Source of the DNA: Taibaiella sp. KBW10
GTDB taxonomy: Bacteria > Bacteroidota > Bacteroidia > Chitinophagales > Chitinophagaceae
DNA: 36,299 nt
Assembly: GCF_003852495.1 (NCBI RefSeq)
Contig: NZ_QAJI01000001.1
Coordinates: forward strand, 570,937 to 607,235
Direction of reading: 5' to 3'
Every line of letters starts with the position of its first letter. Position 1 is the stretch's first letter. The notes beneath the pieces are model-generated. The model searched no databases, was not told the DNA's origin, and saw only the letters and a program-made list of their open reading frames with translations. The translations under genes were made by a program, and so were the position numbers. Below are positions 25,102 to 33,610 of this stretch, one piece after another.

Positions 25102-26487
25102 ATGGGCGAAACGAAAGATATTTTTCTGGAGAAAAGCAAGATAAAAGTAAATGACAGCAAGCATCGTAAAACGATTGCTTTTAATATTGATAAATATAAT
25201 GCTGCTGTCATTAATGGCAAGCATCAGTATGCCGAATTAGAGATTGCGCGAAAAAGGGCTAAAAACATTAAGTGGAAGGCTATTGAGGAGTTGGATAAAA
25301 ATCTGGAAAATTTTGAGAAAAAGTTTTCGGAACATGGTGGAAAGGTAATCTGGGCAGAAGATGCGGAAGAAGCCTTGGCTGCGATTGCTGAAATATGTGA
25401 ACGAGCTAAGGCGAAGACGATTGTCAAGTCTAAATCGATGGTGACGGAGGAGATACACCTGAATGCTTTCCTCGAAAAAATGGGTATTGAATCGGTAGAA
25501 ACCGATCTGGGAGAATATATACAGCAATTGGACGGAGAACCACCTTACCATATTGTAACGCCGGCGATGCATAAAAGCAAAGAAGACATTGCAACTTTGT
25601 TTCATGAAAAACTGGGTACCGCTCCTAACTTAAGCCCAAAAGAGCTGACACTTATTGCACGCGAAAAGCTCCGCTCTAAATTCCTGACAGCTGATGTAGG
25701 TATCACCGGAGGCAATTTTATCATTGCAGACTCCGGCGCGATCAGCATTACGGAAAATGAAGGCAACGGACGGCTGACGACTTCTTTACCCAAAATTCAC
25801 ATTGCGATTGTGGGTATCGAAAAAGTAATTCCCTCCTTAAAAGATATTGCACATTTCTGGCCCTTGCTGTCCACCTTTGGCACCGGGCAGAAACTAACGG
25901 TTTACAACACCCTTTTCTTCGGGCCACGCACCACAAATGAATTGGACGGACCAGAGGAAATGTATGTGATCCTTTTGGATAACGGACGTACCAATTTACT
26001 GCGTAGCGAAGTAAGAGAAAGTATGTATTGTATTCGCTGCGGCTCTTGCCTTAATGCTTGTCCGGTGTATAAGAATATCGGCGGCCACAGCTATGGCACT
26101 ACCTATAGCGGGCCTATAGGGGCTGTAATTACGCCACACCTCACCAGTATGCAGGAAAACGGGCATTTGAGTTTCGCCTCCAGCCTTTGCGGAAACTGTA
26201 CAGAGGTATGCCCCGTAAAAATAAATATCCATGAAATGCTGCTGGAGAACCGTAGTATTTATGTAGACGAGGGACATAGTGAGATGAAAGAGAAGATAGG
26301 TTGGAAGCTCTTTAAAGCGGGTGTATCTTACCGGCCCTTAATGAACCTCGCGAGTAGTAATATAAAGAATAAAGTCTTTGATAAATTATTTGCACCCATG
26401 TGGGGCGACTCCAGAGAGGTACCTGTTTTTCCTAAAAAGAGTTTTGCCAAATTATGGAAAGAGCATCAGAAAAGCAGTAAAGATTAA
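25102..26487 (+). CDS. LutB-like lactate-utilisation iron-sulfur protein
   Basis: The 461-residue protein matches LutB/LldF. The N-terminal LUD-type domain (about 60-300) includes KTIVKSKSMVTEEI and the segment GITGGNFIIADSGAISI. Two [4Fe-4S]-type cysteine clusters follow: CIRCGSCLNACPV (about 309-321) and CGNCTEVCPV (about 363-372). In B. subtilis, LutABC together oxidise L-lactate to pyruvate. No lutA (CCG-domain) or lutC partner is visible within this window. The window boundary does not explain this, because both flanks are seen and hold unrelated genes. The gene is monocistronic and followed by a terminator. Partners may be elsewhere on the chromosome. Confidence 0.9.
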   Translation: MGETKDIFLEKSKIKVNDSKHRKTIAFNIDKYNAAVINGKHQYAELEIARKRAKNIKWKAIEELDKNLENFEKKFSEHGGKVIWAEDAEEALAAIAEICERAKAKTIVKSKSMVTEEIHLNAFLEKMGIESVETDLGEYIQQLDGEPPYHIVTPAMHKSKEDIATLFHEKLGTAPNLSPKELTLIAREKLRSKFLTADVGITGGNFIIADSGAISITENEGNGRLTTSLPKIHIAIVGIEKVIPSLKDIAHFWPLLSTFGTGQKLTVYNTLFFGPRTTNELDGPEEMYVILLDNGRTNLLRSEVRESMYCIRCGSCLNACPVYKNIGGHSYGTTYSGPIGAVITPHLTSMQENGHLSFASSLCGNCTEVCPVKINIHEMLLENRSIYVDEGHSEMKEKIGWKLFKAGVSYRPLMNLASSNIKNKVFDKLFAPMWGDSREVPVFPKKSFAKLWKEHQKSSKD

Positions 26488-26512
26488 GTACAGAAAGCAA
26501 ACCGTATAACCC

Positions 26513-26540
26513 ACAGCCACCTTTTATAAGGTGGCTGTTT
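26513..26540 (+). terminator. Terminator of the lutB-like gene
   Basis: ACAGCCACCTT (26513-26523) pairs with AAGGTGGCTGT (26528-26538) around TTAT and is followed by a short T run. It lies 26 bases past the stop. Confidence 0.8.
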
Positions 26541-26678
26541 TCATGATGTATAAGGATAATTTATAGGCGGTTAAAGATAAAATGGAAGCTAAAAGTATAT
26601 TTTTTATACCTTCGATAACCTATGCTGCCCCTCGTCTATACAGGGATCCCATGCATAACAGCATATATAAAATAGGAA

Positions 26679-27380
26679 ATGAAAAAAATATTACTGGTAG
26701 AAGATGAAGCTCATGTCGTGTCCTTTATTACAAAGGGACTGAGCGAAGATGGTTATGAGGTGAGTGTGGCTTTGGATGGAAAAATGGGGTTGACGATGTT
26801 TGAACACAATTACTTTGACCTGATCGTCCTGGACATTATGCTTCCCGAAATGAATGGTATTGAAGTCTGCAAAGCCATCAGGCAAAAGAACGCCAAAGTA
26901 CCCATCCTGTTTTTAACCGCCTTGGGGACTTCTGAAAATGTAGTGATTGGCCTGGAATCCGGTGCAGATGATTATTTAGTAAAGCCATTTAAGTTTATAG
27001 AGCTGGTCGCACGCATCAAAACTTTATTGAGGAGAACGGAACATACGGAAATGGACCGGGTGAATAGTGAGGAGCAGGAACACATCTACCGCATTGATGA
27101 TCTTATCTTAAATGATTATACCAAAGTAGTGACGAGAGATGATCGGGAGATACAACTAACCAGTACCGAATACCGCCTGTTGCTGTATTTCTTGAAAAAT
27201 CAAAACAAGGTCTTGTCCCGCATGGAAATCCTGGAAAAGGTATGGGATGTAGATTTTAATATGTCGACCAATGTGGTGGATGTATATGTTAACTATCTTC
27301 GCAAAAAAGTAGAACCCTTCAATCATAGCAAATTAATCCATACGGTTATCGGCATGGGCTATGTATTGAAAACCGACTAA
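26679..27380 (+). CDS. OmpR/PhoB-family DNA-binding response regulator
   Basis: The 233-residue protein has a receiver domain (1-120) with the acidic pair E8/D9, phospho-acceptor D52 (LIVLDIMLPEMNG), T80 and K102 (DDYLVKPF). A winged-helix DNA-binding domain (about 135-233) includes TSTEYRLLLYFL and NVVDVYVNYLRKKVE and closes with IGMGYVL. The C-terminal sequence resembles the CusR/CopR-like heavy-metal branch, but metal sensing is not shown by this. The sensor kinase gene starts 21 bases after its stop. It probably autoregulates and may control the genes at 28951-30760. Confidence 0.94.
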   Translation: MKKILLVEDEAHVVSFITKGLSEDGYEVSVALDGKMGLTMFEHNYFDLIVLDIMLPEMNGIEVCKAIRQKNAKVPILFLTALGTSENVVIGLESGADDYLVKPFKFIELVARIKTLLRRTEHTEMDRVNSEEQEHIYRIDDLILNDYTKVVTRDDREIQLTSTEYRLLLYFLKNQNKVLSRMEILEKVWDVDFNMSTNVVDVYVNYLRKKVEPFNHSKLIHTVIGMGYVLKTD

Positions 27381-27401
27381 CCGGGCAAAACCAAAGGGCT
27401 T

Positions 27402-28799
27402 ATGAGTAAAATCAACATACAGTTTAAGGCCATCATGATGCTGTTTTTATCCATCATCGGGCTGACCATTATTTTAGGGGTAATCGTATATGTATCCATT
27501 AATAATTATATGTATGACGATTTTTTCAACACTTTGAAAATCCGGGCCAATACGGTAGCGAAAATCAGTGTAGACGGTGCCAACCGCGATTCTACCTTCG
27601 TTTCGGGATATAGTGTGATTCACAAAGATGTATCAGAAAAATTAAAGAATGAGAATGACTATGTCTTTAAGATAGAAGGCAGCAACACCTATCAGCATAA
27701 GATCTTTTCCGACTCCTTACGCATACCGATTAGCTTCTTCAATACCTTAGCCAAAACCGGAGATGCGGAGTATATCAAGGACAAAATACTATACAAAGGG
27801 GTATTATATAAATACAACGGGCGCAGCTACTATGTGATCGCTTCTGCTGAAAACTATTTTGAAAACAAATTGATCCGGTATCTGCAAAGAACCCTGCTCT
27901 TCTCCATAGCCATTGCGACACTGTTTGCCCTTGTCGCATCAGTGTATGTCTCTAAAAACATCTTCAAACCGATTGACCGTATTACGAATAAGGTAAAACA
28001 GATCAGCTCGGAAAACCTGCACTTAAGGTTGGATGAGGAACGCTATAATAATGAATTAAACAAACTGATCGGGACCTTCAATGATATGCTGAACCGGATC
28101 GAAACTTCTTTTGAAACACAGAATAATTTTATCAGCAATGCCTCTCATGAGCTGCGCACCCCACTCACCGGGATTATCGGTACAGCAGATGTATGTCTCT
28201 CTAAAATAAGAAGTACCGAGGAATATGTAGAAACCCTGTCCATCATTTTAGACGAGGCCGGAAAGCTCGACCGAAAAACCAAAGCCTTGCTCTTTTTGGC
28301 ACAAACGGGTTTTGATGGTAAGGTGCAAAAATTTGAAAAAGTACGCATCGACCAGCTTTTATGGGATTGTATTGCGACGATCGAGAAACTCGATCAGAAG
28401 AATAAGGTGCATTTTGACACCAGCCTTTTACCCGAAAATTCTAAAAAATTAAAAGTGGTGGGTAATGAACAATTACTGCATCTCGCCTTTACCAATATTA
28501 TCGGCAATGGTTGTAAATATTCCGACAATCAGGTCGTACACGTATCTATAGGTGCTTCTAATGATAAAGTATTTATCGTGATCCGCGATACCGGCATTGG
28601 TATTCCTAAGGACGAATTAAAGTACATTTATGATCCCTTCTTCCGGGCCTCTAATACCCAAAAATATGAAGGATATGGCATTGGCCTGCCGCTTACCCGC
28701 AATATCATCCGGATGCATTCGGGTAAGATTACCGTAAGGGCTACCGAAAACATGGGGACTACGGTGCAGATTGACCTGCCCATTGCCCATACACAGTAA
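27402..28799 (+). CDS. Membrane sensor histidine kinase (HAMP-HisKA-HATPase)
   Basis: The 465-residue protein has transmembrane helix 1 (about 10-31), an extracytoplasmic sensor region (about 32-163) and helix 2 (about 164-184). HAMP follows (about 185-238, KNIFKPIDRITNKVKQIS). HisKA carries phospho-acceptor H249 in ISNASHELRTPLTG. The ATPase domain shows the N box (FTNIIGNGCKYSDN), G1 box (IRDTGIGIP), F region (YDPFFRAS) and G2 box (YGIGLPLTRNI). All catalytic elements are present. It is the cognate partner of the OmpR-type regulator upstream. The signal is unknown; the sensor region has no conspicuous metal-binding His/Cys cluster. Confidence 0.94.
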   Translation: MSKINIQFKAIMMLFLSIIGLTIILGVIVYVSINNYMYDDFFNTLKIRANTVAKISVDGANRDSTFVSGYSVIHKDVSEKLKNENDYVFKIEGSNTYQHKIFSDSLRIPISFFNTLAKTGDAEYIKDKILYKGVLYKYNGRSYYVIASAENYFENKLIRYLQRTLLFSIAIATLFALVASVYVSKNIFKPIDRITNKVKQISSENLHLRLDEERYNNELNKLIGTFNDMLNRIETSFETQNNFISNASHELRTPLTGIIGTADVCLSKIRSTEEYVETLSIILDEAGKLDRKTKALLFLAQTGFDGKVQKFEKVRIDQLLWDCIATIEKLDQKNKVHFDTSLLPENSKKLKVVGNEQLLHLAFTNIIGNGCKYSDNQVVHVSIGASNDKVFIVIRDTGIGIPKDELKYIYDPFFRASNTQKYEGYGIGLPLTRNIIRMHSGKITVRATENMGTTVQIDLPIAHTQ

Positions 28800-28916
28800 G
28801 TCCGATAAATCACTAGAAATATTGTTAAATCTTCTATTCTAATCTCATTTTAATATGAGCCCGGAATTCTAATTGCATTCTTACATGCCTCTTAGGAGCC
28901 TCTAATTTGGTGGAAC

Positions 28917-28924
28917 TACTTTTG
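28917..28924 (+). promoter_or_regulatory. -7 box before the Usp-like gene
   Basis: TACTTTTG matches the TAnnTTTG consensus exactly and ends 26 bases before the ATG at 28951. A TTTGG sits 7 bases upstream, too close for a -33 element. It suggests the three downstream genes have their own promoter, separate from the kinase gene. Confidence 0.45.
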
Positions 28925-28950
28925 CATTATACAAACAAAACGTTCTCATT

Positions 28951-29466
28951 ATGGCTCACAAAGTATTATTACCCACAGATTTTTCTATAGATTCTTTAAA
29001 GGTATTAAAATCATATCTGCAGCAGAGCCCGCCGGACAGCTCTTTTGATATTGTGCTGGCACATGGACAGACTTTGTCAGACTCTATCAGTGATCTGCTG
29101 TTCTTTTCTAAATACCGTTTATTAAAGGAATTAAATATCGAACACTTTGAAGATGCGGTAAAAATCCTGCAAAACAAATACGATAGTAAGCTAAAGAATA
29201 TACACATCGACATTTTTACCGGCCATAACCAAAGTGCCTTTCAAAATTACCTGAACGGTAATAAAATTGAAGAGATCGTGGTTTCGGAAAACCGCAGTTT
29301 CAAACCTTGCAATAAGAAGAGTTTTGACCTGACGAAATATGCTTTAAAAACTAAAGCGGCGGTAAAAATCACGAAGATTAATTGTGAACAGGAAGGATCA
29401 TCTCTAAGTGCAGATGCAGCAGATATCTCTTCGCTGTTCAACAACCAAATGGCTTTAAGCCAATAA
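28951..29466 (+). CDS. Universal-stress-protein-like (HUP fold) protein
   Basis: The 171-residue cytoplasmic protein begins MAHKVLLPTDFSIDSLKVLKSYL, the typical first strand and helix of UspA-like proteins, followed by FDIVLAHGQT. Strand-helix alternation continues to about residue 145. The ATP-binding G-2x-G-9x-G-(S/T) motif is missing, so an ATP-independent member is likely, and the second half is poorly conserved. The acidic, serine-rich tail is unstructured-looking. It probably forms an operon with the two genes downstream (17 and 11 bases apart). Position after a two-component system suggests stress regulation, but that is inference. Confidence 0.65.
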   Translation: MAHKVLLPTDFSIDSLKVLKSYLQQSPPDSSFDIVLAHGQTLSDSISDLLFFSKYRLLKELNIEHFEDAVKILQNKYDSKLKNIHIDIFTGHNQSAFQNYLNGNKIEEIVVSENRSFKPCNKKSFDLTKYALKTKAAVKITKINCEQEGSSLSADAADISSLFNNQMALSQ

Positions 29467-29483
29467 CCTAAAAATCGCGCATC

Positions 29484-29927
29484 ATGCCTACAAAAATCAT
29501 TTATACCGTCTTTATTGTTTTATTATTCAGTCCGCTATGCTTACTGTTTGATGAGATCAAAACACCCGAAAAAGACTTTCTGGGCACTTGGAAAGAATTG
29601 ACCTGGGAGTATAAGGAAGCAGATCATTTCTTGTTGCATAACCTAGCGCACCGACAGAACCGCTCCGCAGAAGACAGCATCCGCATTCATACAGCAGAAA
29701 CCTGGGACTTTAAGAAAAACGGTGTATTGGTACTGACTAAGGCAGATGATCGCATCAAAACCATGAAATGGTCGCTAAAAGGAAGGGGTAATATATTGGA
29801 AATTACTGACGGCGATATTACAGAACACTACGACATCTCGGCCATTGAAGGCGACAAAATAGAACTGAATTACCTGACGGACATACACGTAAAAGAATCG
29901 GCAAAATTAATATTTGAGAAGACTTAA
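29484..29927 (+). CDS. Small exported lipocalin-like protein, function unknown
   Basis: The 147-residue protein has a hydrophobic N-terminus (KIIYTVFIVLLFSPLCLLF, about 4-22), either a signal peptide or an anchor. A small beta-rich domain follows, with FLGTWKELTWEYKE, TWDFKKNGVLVLT and KWSLKGRGNILEITDGD. The order of GTW, a strand containing F-x-x-x-G-x-L, and a W-x-L/I-x-G strand is typical of Bacteroidota lipocalin-like (DUF4488/DUF5004-type) proteins. I do not assign a specific DUF. Spacing of 17 and 11 bases places it in an operon with the Usp-like and DUF1275 genes. Confidence 0.65.
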   Translation: MPTKIIYTVFIVLLFSPLCLLFDEIKTPEKDFLGTWKELTWEYKEADHFLLHNLAHRQNRSAEDSIRIHTAETWDFKKNGVLVLTKADDRIKTMKWSLKGRGNILEITDGDITEHYDISAIEGDKIELNYLTDIHVKESAKLIFEKT

Positions 29928-29938
29928 AAAAAATAGCA

Positions 29939-30760
29939 ATGTTAAGGAAATATAGCAACAGCAGAACATTAAGTGACAACATAAAATTGGGCGGCCTTAC
30001 TGCATTCGTAGCAGGAATGGTGAATGTAGCCTCCTTCCTGTTATTTTTCTCTTTTACTTCAAACGTAACCGGTTATTTTGCCGTAATGATCGCAGAACTG
30101 ATCAAAGGTAATCTCTACCAATTTGTGATCGTTTCTTTATTCATTGCTTCTTTTTTCGTAGGGAGTTTTATCTCAAATTTTATTGTCATTCATTTCAACA
30201 AAAGAAACGCTTATCTGGCACATGCGATGCCGATCATACTGGAAATGGCCTGTCTTTTATTTGTAGGTGTCTATGGCAGCTATTATTACAAAGACAGCCT
30301 TATCGAAACGGAAGTACTGCTGATGCTGATGTTATTTGCCATGGGCCTGCAGAACGGACTTACCGCCAGTATTTCAAACTTTGCAGTAAAGACCACGCAC
30401 CTTACCGGAGCAACAACTGATCTGGCCATCCTGTTTTCCATGTTTACCCATAAAGAGTACCGGAATAAGCAACACATCAAAGACAAGGCAAAATTACTGC
30501 TGAGTATCTTTTCCGCTTACTTGTTGGGGGCATTGGTCTCGAGCCTGGCTTATAGTGTATTAAAATTCCAGGTGTTCTATGTCGTTTCTTTATTCCTCTT
30601 GTTTGTGATTGCATATGATTTCTACAAAATCAGATCGGTAAGCTTTTTATTAAAGATCAGGAAGAGAAAGACGGAAGAACTGCAGGAAGAACAAACACCC
30701 CTGTCATCGGTCGCTTCAAAAGAAAAAAATATACATACCGGTAAAGTATTGTTACAATAA
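29939..30760 (+). CDS. DUF1275 / YoaK-family membrane protein
   Basis: The 273-residue protein has about six hydrophobic helices. The family signature is GLTAFVAGMVNVASFLLFF followed by TSNVTGYFAVMIAELIKG. A later typical segment is MGLQNGLTASISNFAVKTTHLTGATTDLAI (about 137-166). The tail (about 225-273) is hydrophilic and Lys/Glu-rich, longer than usual, and probably cytoplasmic. Transport substrates for the family are not established. It ends the Usp-like operon. A hairpin terminator lies 46 bases past the stop. Confidence 0.88.
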   Translation: MLRKYSNSRTLSDNIKLGGLTAFVAGMVNVASFLLFFSFTSNVTGYFAVMIAELIKGNLYQFVIVSLFIASFFVGSFISNFIVIHFNKRNAYLAHAMPIILEMACLLFVGVYGSYYYKDSLIETEVLLMLMLFAMGLQNGLTASISNFAVKTTHLTGATTDLAILFSMFTHKEYRNKQHIKDKAKLLLSIFSAYLLGALVSSLAYSVLKFQVFYVVSLFLLFVIAYDFYKIRSVSFLLKIRKRKTEELQEEQTPLSSVASKEKNIHTGKVLLQ

Positions 30761-30805
30761 GGCTTATACCGTATTAATTCGTTTTGTTCTACCTATAGTA
30801 GAGAT

Positions 30806-30839
30806 AATGGGTGGTAGATTCGTTCTGCCCCCATTTTTT
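30806..30839 (+). terminator. Terminator of the DUF1275 operon
   Basis: AATGGG-T-GG (30806-30814) pairs with CCCCCATT (30828-30835) with one bulged T, followed by six T residues. Confidence 0.55.
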
Positions 30840-30997
30840 AATGCCCAGAAATAAACAATTTATGGACATACCCCTCCGACTCTCGGCAGGACAAATATTA
30901 AAAATCTGCAAAGTCAAATTTATCCTTGTGAGGCTAGTGTAAGCAATCTAAAAAAACATCAGGAAGGTTTCGGCTAAGGGTCGATGGATCATACAAA

Positions 30998-31029
30998 AAA
31001 AGGCAGGTGGATTGATCCACCTGCCTTTT
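30998..31029. terminator. Bidirectional terminator after the S9D peptidase gene
   Basis: A 15-base perfect inverted repeat (30998-31012 and 31015-31029), with A and T runs at both ends, lies 21 bases past the minus-strand stop of the S9D peptidase. The G+C core is GGCAGGTGG/CCACCTGCC. Confidence 0.8.
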
Positions 31030-31050
31030 ACTATTGCGTCAATAATTCGT

Positions 31051-33465
31051 TTATTTTTTCAAATACTTATCTAAGAACTGCTCTTGCTCCCATAATAAAT
31101 GCATGATATTTTCCTTTGCAACATAGCCATGACTTTCTTTAGGTAAGATCACCATACGGGCATTCGCCCCCAAGCCTTTCAAGGCCTGGAAATAACGCTC
31201 GGTTTGTAATGTAAAGGTTCCGGGATTGTTATCGGCTTCTCCATGTACTAACAAAATAGGTTTCTTCATTTTATTAGCTGAATTAAAAGGGGACATTTCG
31301 CTGTATATATTGGGTACATCCCAGAAATTGCGCTGCTCTGACTGAAACCCAAAGGGAGTCAGGGTACGGTTATACGCACCGCTACGGGCAATGCCACAAG
31401 CAAACAGATCACAATGTGTCAGCAAATTGGCCGTCATAAAAGCACCATAAGAGTGCCCGCCAACACCAACCCTTGTTCTGTCAATATAACCCAAAGCATC
31501 TACCGCGTCAATCGCCGCTTTTCCATTGGCCACCAATTGTTCGATAAAATTATCATTGGGTTCTTTATCGCCCTCACCGATAATCGGGAAAGAGGCATTG
31601 TCCAATACCGCATAACCTTTGGTGACCCAATAAATAAAGGTCCCGTAATAAGGAAAGGTAAATTCATTGGAGTTCTGGTTGTTTTGCCCAGCGCTGCTTT
31701 TATCTTTAAATTCTTCAGGATAGGCCCAGATCAGCAAAGGTAATTTTTCCTTTTTTGTCTTATCATAACCTGCTGGTAAGTATAGCGTTCCGGAAAGGTC
31801 TACCCCATCGGCACGCTTGTATTTGATCACTTGTTTATCTACATTCTTTATGCTTTCAAACGGATTTTTATTGAAGGTGATCTGCTCCGTTTTGTTTTTT
31901 TGTTTAAAGTTTCTGAAATAGTAATTCGGATACTCATTTTTAGATTGTAATACGATCAGCGCAATACCCTTTTTAAAATCTTCAATGCTGTTAATTTCCT
32001 CTTTCTTATCGGTATAGGCAGACTGATATAATCTTTTCGACTTTAAAGTACTTAAGCTGTATTCATCAATAAAAGGAAACTGGCCTTTAGCCGTATGTCC
32101 TTCTCCGATCAGGTACAGGTTATTGTTTTCCATAGCCAATACCGCTCTCCCATATTCATTACGTTTTGTTTCGAAACTACCCGGATCGCTGTAGATATCC
32201 TGCGAATTTCTGTCGAACAGTATTTTTGGTGATTCATTTTTCGCAGCAGGGCTAAAAAGATATGTTTTCTCGTTGCGGGTATCATACCATTGATCATAAA
32301 CCATTGCCACCTGATCGTTGCCCCAAACAATTCCGGCAAAACGTTGTTTCACTTTACCAAAAGATACCGGCTCAGCAGTAAAAGGCGCCTGCCAGCTAAA
32401 AAGCTCATCTCTGTAATCTGCTTTCACAGCAGGATCCCCTCCGTCTAAAGCCTCTACAAAAAATAGCGTCGCCGGTTTATCGGCTCTCCAGCTCATGCTT
32501 CTTTTACCGGTACGGGTCGACATAAAGCCTTTAGGCATGATCTCGGTAAGGGGTACCTGGTTCACTGTTTTTATCTCCTTTCCCTGTACATCATATACCT
32601 TGGTTATACTAGGAAAGCGGCTTAAAGGTACAATGTAAGAGAAGGGCTTCTGTATGGTCGAAATCAGGATATACTTTCCATCGGGAGAAAAGCTTTGGCC
32701 GGCATACAGTGCTTTCGAGAGGAAAGGCGTTTTTTGCCCGCTCAGCGACACTTTATAGAGTTCACTGCCCGTCAGGGTTTCAAAGTTTTGCTCATCCGTT
32801 TTATTCTTTAATAAATCCGCATAGGTACGGTTTTGTGATACCGTTCCTTCTGCTACCGAAACGGTAGGTCCTTTAGGCAGGTCTTTGGCCGCATTGATCA
32901 GTGCTGCTCTGTCCTCTGGTATCATGCTCACCAACAAGTGCTCATTATCTTTAAACCAACTAACGGGACTACCCATATTGGCATTGATACGGTCTTCAGT
33001 AAGCTTGGTGGCTGTTGCCGTAGCGACGTCAATTACCCAAAGTTCCACGCCTTTAGATGTGGTATTGGTAAAGGCTATTTTATGCTCATCAGGCGACCAG
33101 GACAGATTCGTGATCTGTGGATTGGCGGGCAATCCGCTTACTTGCGTAGGAGCTGCCGTATAAGCCTTTATTTTCCTTATTTTAATGTTATTGAGGTAAG
33201 TCGTTGTAGAAGAAATATTGGTGATTGGGTTGATCCGTAAACCACCCAGGCGCATTTCTTCCTGATTCAGGTCTTCAAGCGTCTTATAGGTATTTCTGTA
33301 AGAAAGCAACATGTATTCTTTTTTCGAATCCATGCTTACAGATGGGCTTCTTTCATAATCCGCTAAAGCATATATGTCTGCAGAAGGTTTTTGGTAGCTC
33401 AGGTTTTCCTGTGCGTCGGCCAGATGGCTTAGGGCAAGCAGTAATAAGAGGCTAAGTTTCTTCAT
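31051..33465 (-). CDS. Exported S9D-type prolyl-oligopeptidase-family (glutamyl-peptidase-like) enzyme
   Basis: The 804-residue product has a signal peptide (about 1-18, ALSHLADAQ). An N-terminal beta-propeller (about 60-540, with LSWSPDEHKIAFTN and SFSPDGKYILIST blades) precedes an alpha/beta-hydrolase domain. The triad is S672 (GGHSYGAFMTANLL), D745 (HGEADNNPGT) and H779 (KESHGYV). The stretch ACGIARSGAYNRTLTPFGFQ is close to that of the plant chloroplast glutamyl endopeptidase (CGEP, S9D). I therefore infer cleavage after Glu in peptides, probably in the periplasm. The gene is monocistronic: it starts 145 bases after the transglutaminase-like gene ends and has its own terminator. Confidence 0.9.
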   Translation of the reverse strand: MKKLSLLLLLALSHLADAQENLSYQKPSADIYALADYERSPSVSMDSKKEYMLLSYRNTYKTLEDLNQEEMRLGGLRINPITNISSTTTYLNNIKIRKIKAYTAAPTQVSGLPANPQITNLSWSPDEHKIAFTNTTSKGVELWVIDVATATATKLTEDRINANMGSPVSWFKDNEHLLVSMIPEDRAALINAAKDLPKGPTVSVAEGTVSQNRTYADLLKNKTDEQNFETLTGSELYKVSLSGQKTPFLSKALYAGQSFSPDGKYILISTIQKPFSYIVPLSRFPSITKVYDVQGKEIKTVNQVPLTEIMPKGFMSTRTGKRSMSWRADKPATLFFVEALDGGDPAVKADYRDELFSWQAPFTAEPVSFGKVKQRFAGIVWGNDQVAMVYDQWYDTRNEKTYLFSPAAKNESPKILFDRNSQDIYSDPGSFETKRNEYGRAVLAMENNNLYLIGEGHTAKGQFPFIDEYSLSTLKSKRLYQSAYTDKKEEINSIEDFKKGIALIVLQSKNEYPNYYFRNFKQKNKTEQITFNKNPFESIKNVDKQVIKYKRADGVDLSGTLYLPAGYDKTKKEKLPLLIWAYPEEFKDKSSAGQNNQNSNEFTFPYYGTFIYWVTKGYAVLDNASFPIIGEGDKEPNDNFIEQLVANGKAAIDAVDALGYIDRTRVGVGGHSYGAFMTANLLTHCDLFACGIARSGAYNRTLTPFGFQSEQRNFWDVPNIYSEMSPFNSANKMKKPILLVHGEADNNPGTFTLQTERYFQALKGLGANARMVILPKESHGYVAKENIMHLLWEQEQFLDKYLKK

Positions 33466-33610
33466 AAATAAAGTTTAAGAGTGGTTGAAAAATAAAGCAA
33501 TAAAATTGAATGCTTAAAAATAAGCAATATTGCGCTATTCATAAGGCCTTGCGGCCATAACCAGGATTAAAATTCACTAAGAAGAAGAAAATTTATTGAG
33601 GAAAGTCCCT

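Noticed and set aside
33575-33610. A terminator just after the transglutaminase-like gene
   Set aside because: The only hairpin candidate (GGCC-TTGC-GGCC near 33546-33557) has a 4-bp core and no T run.
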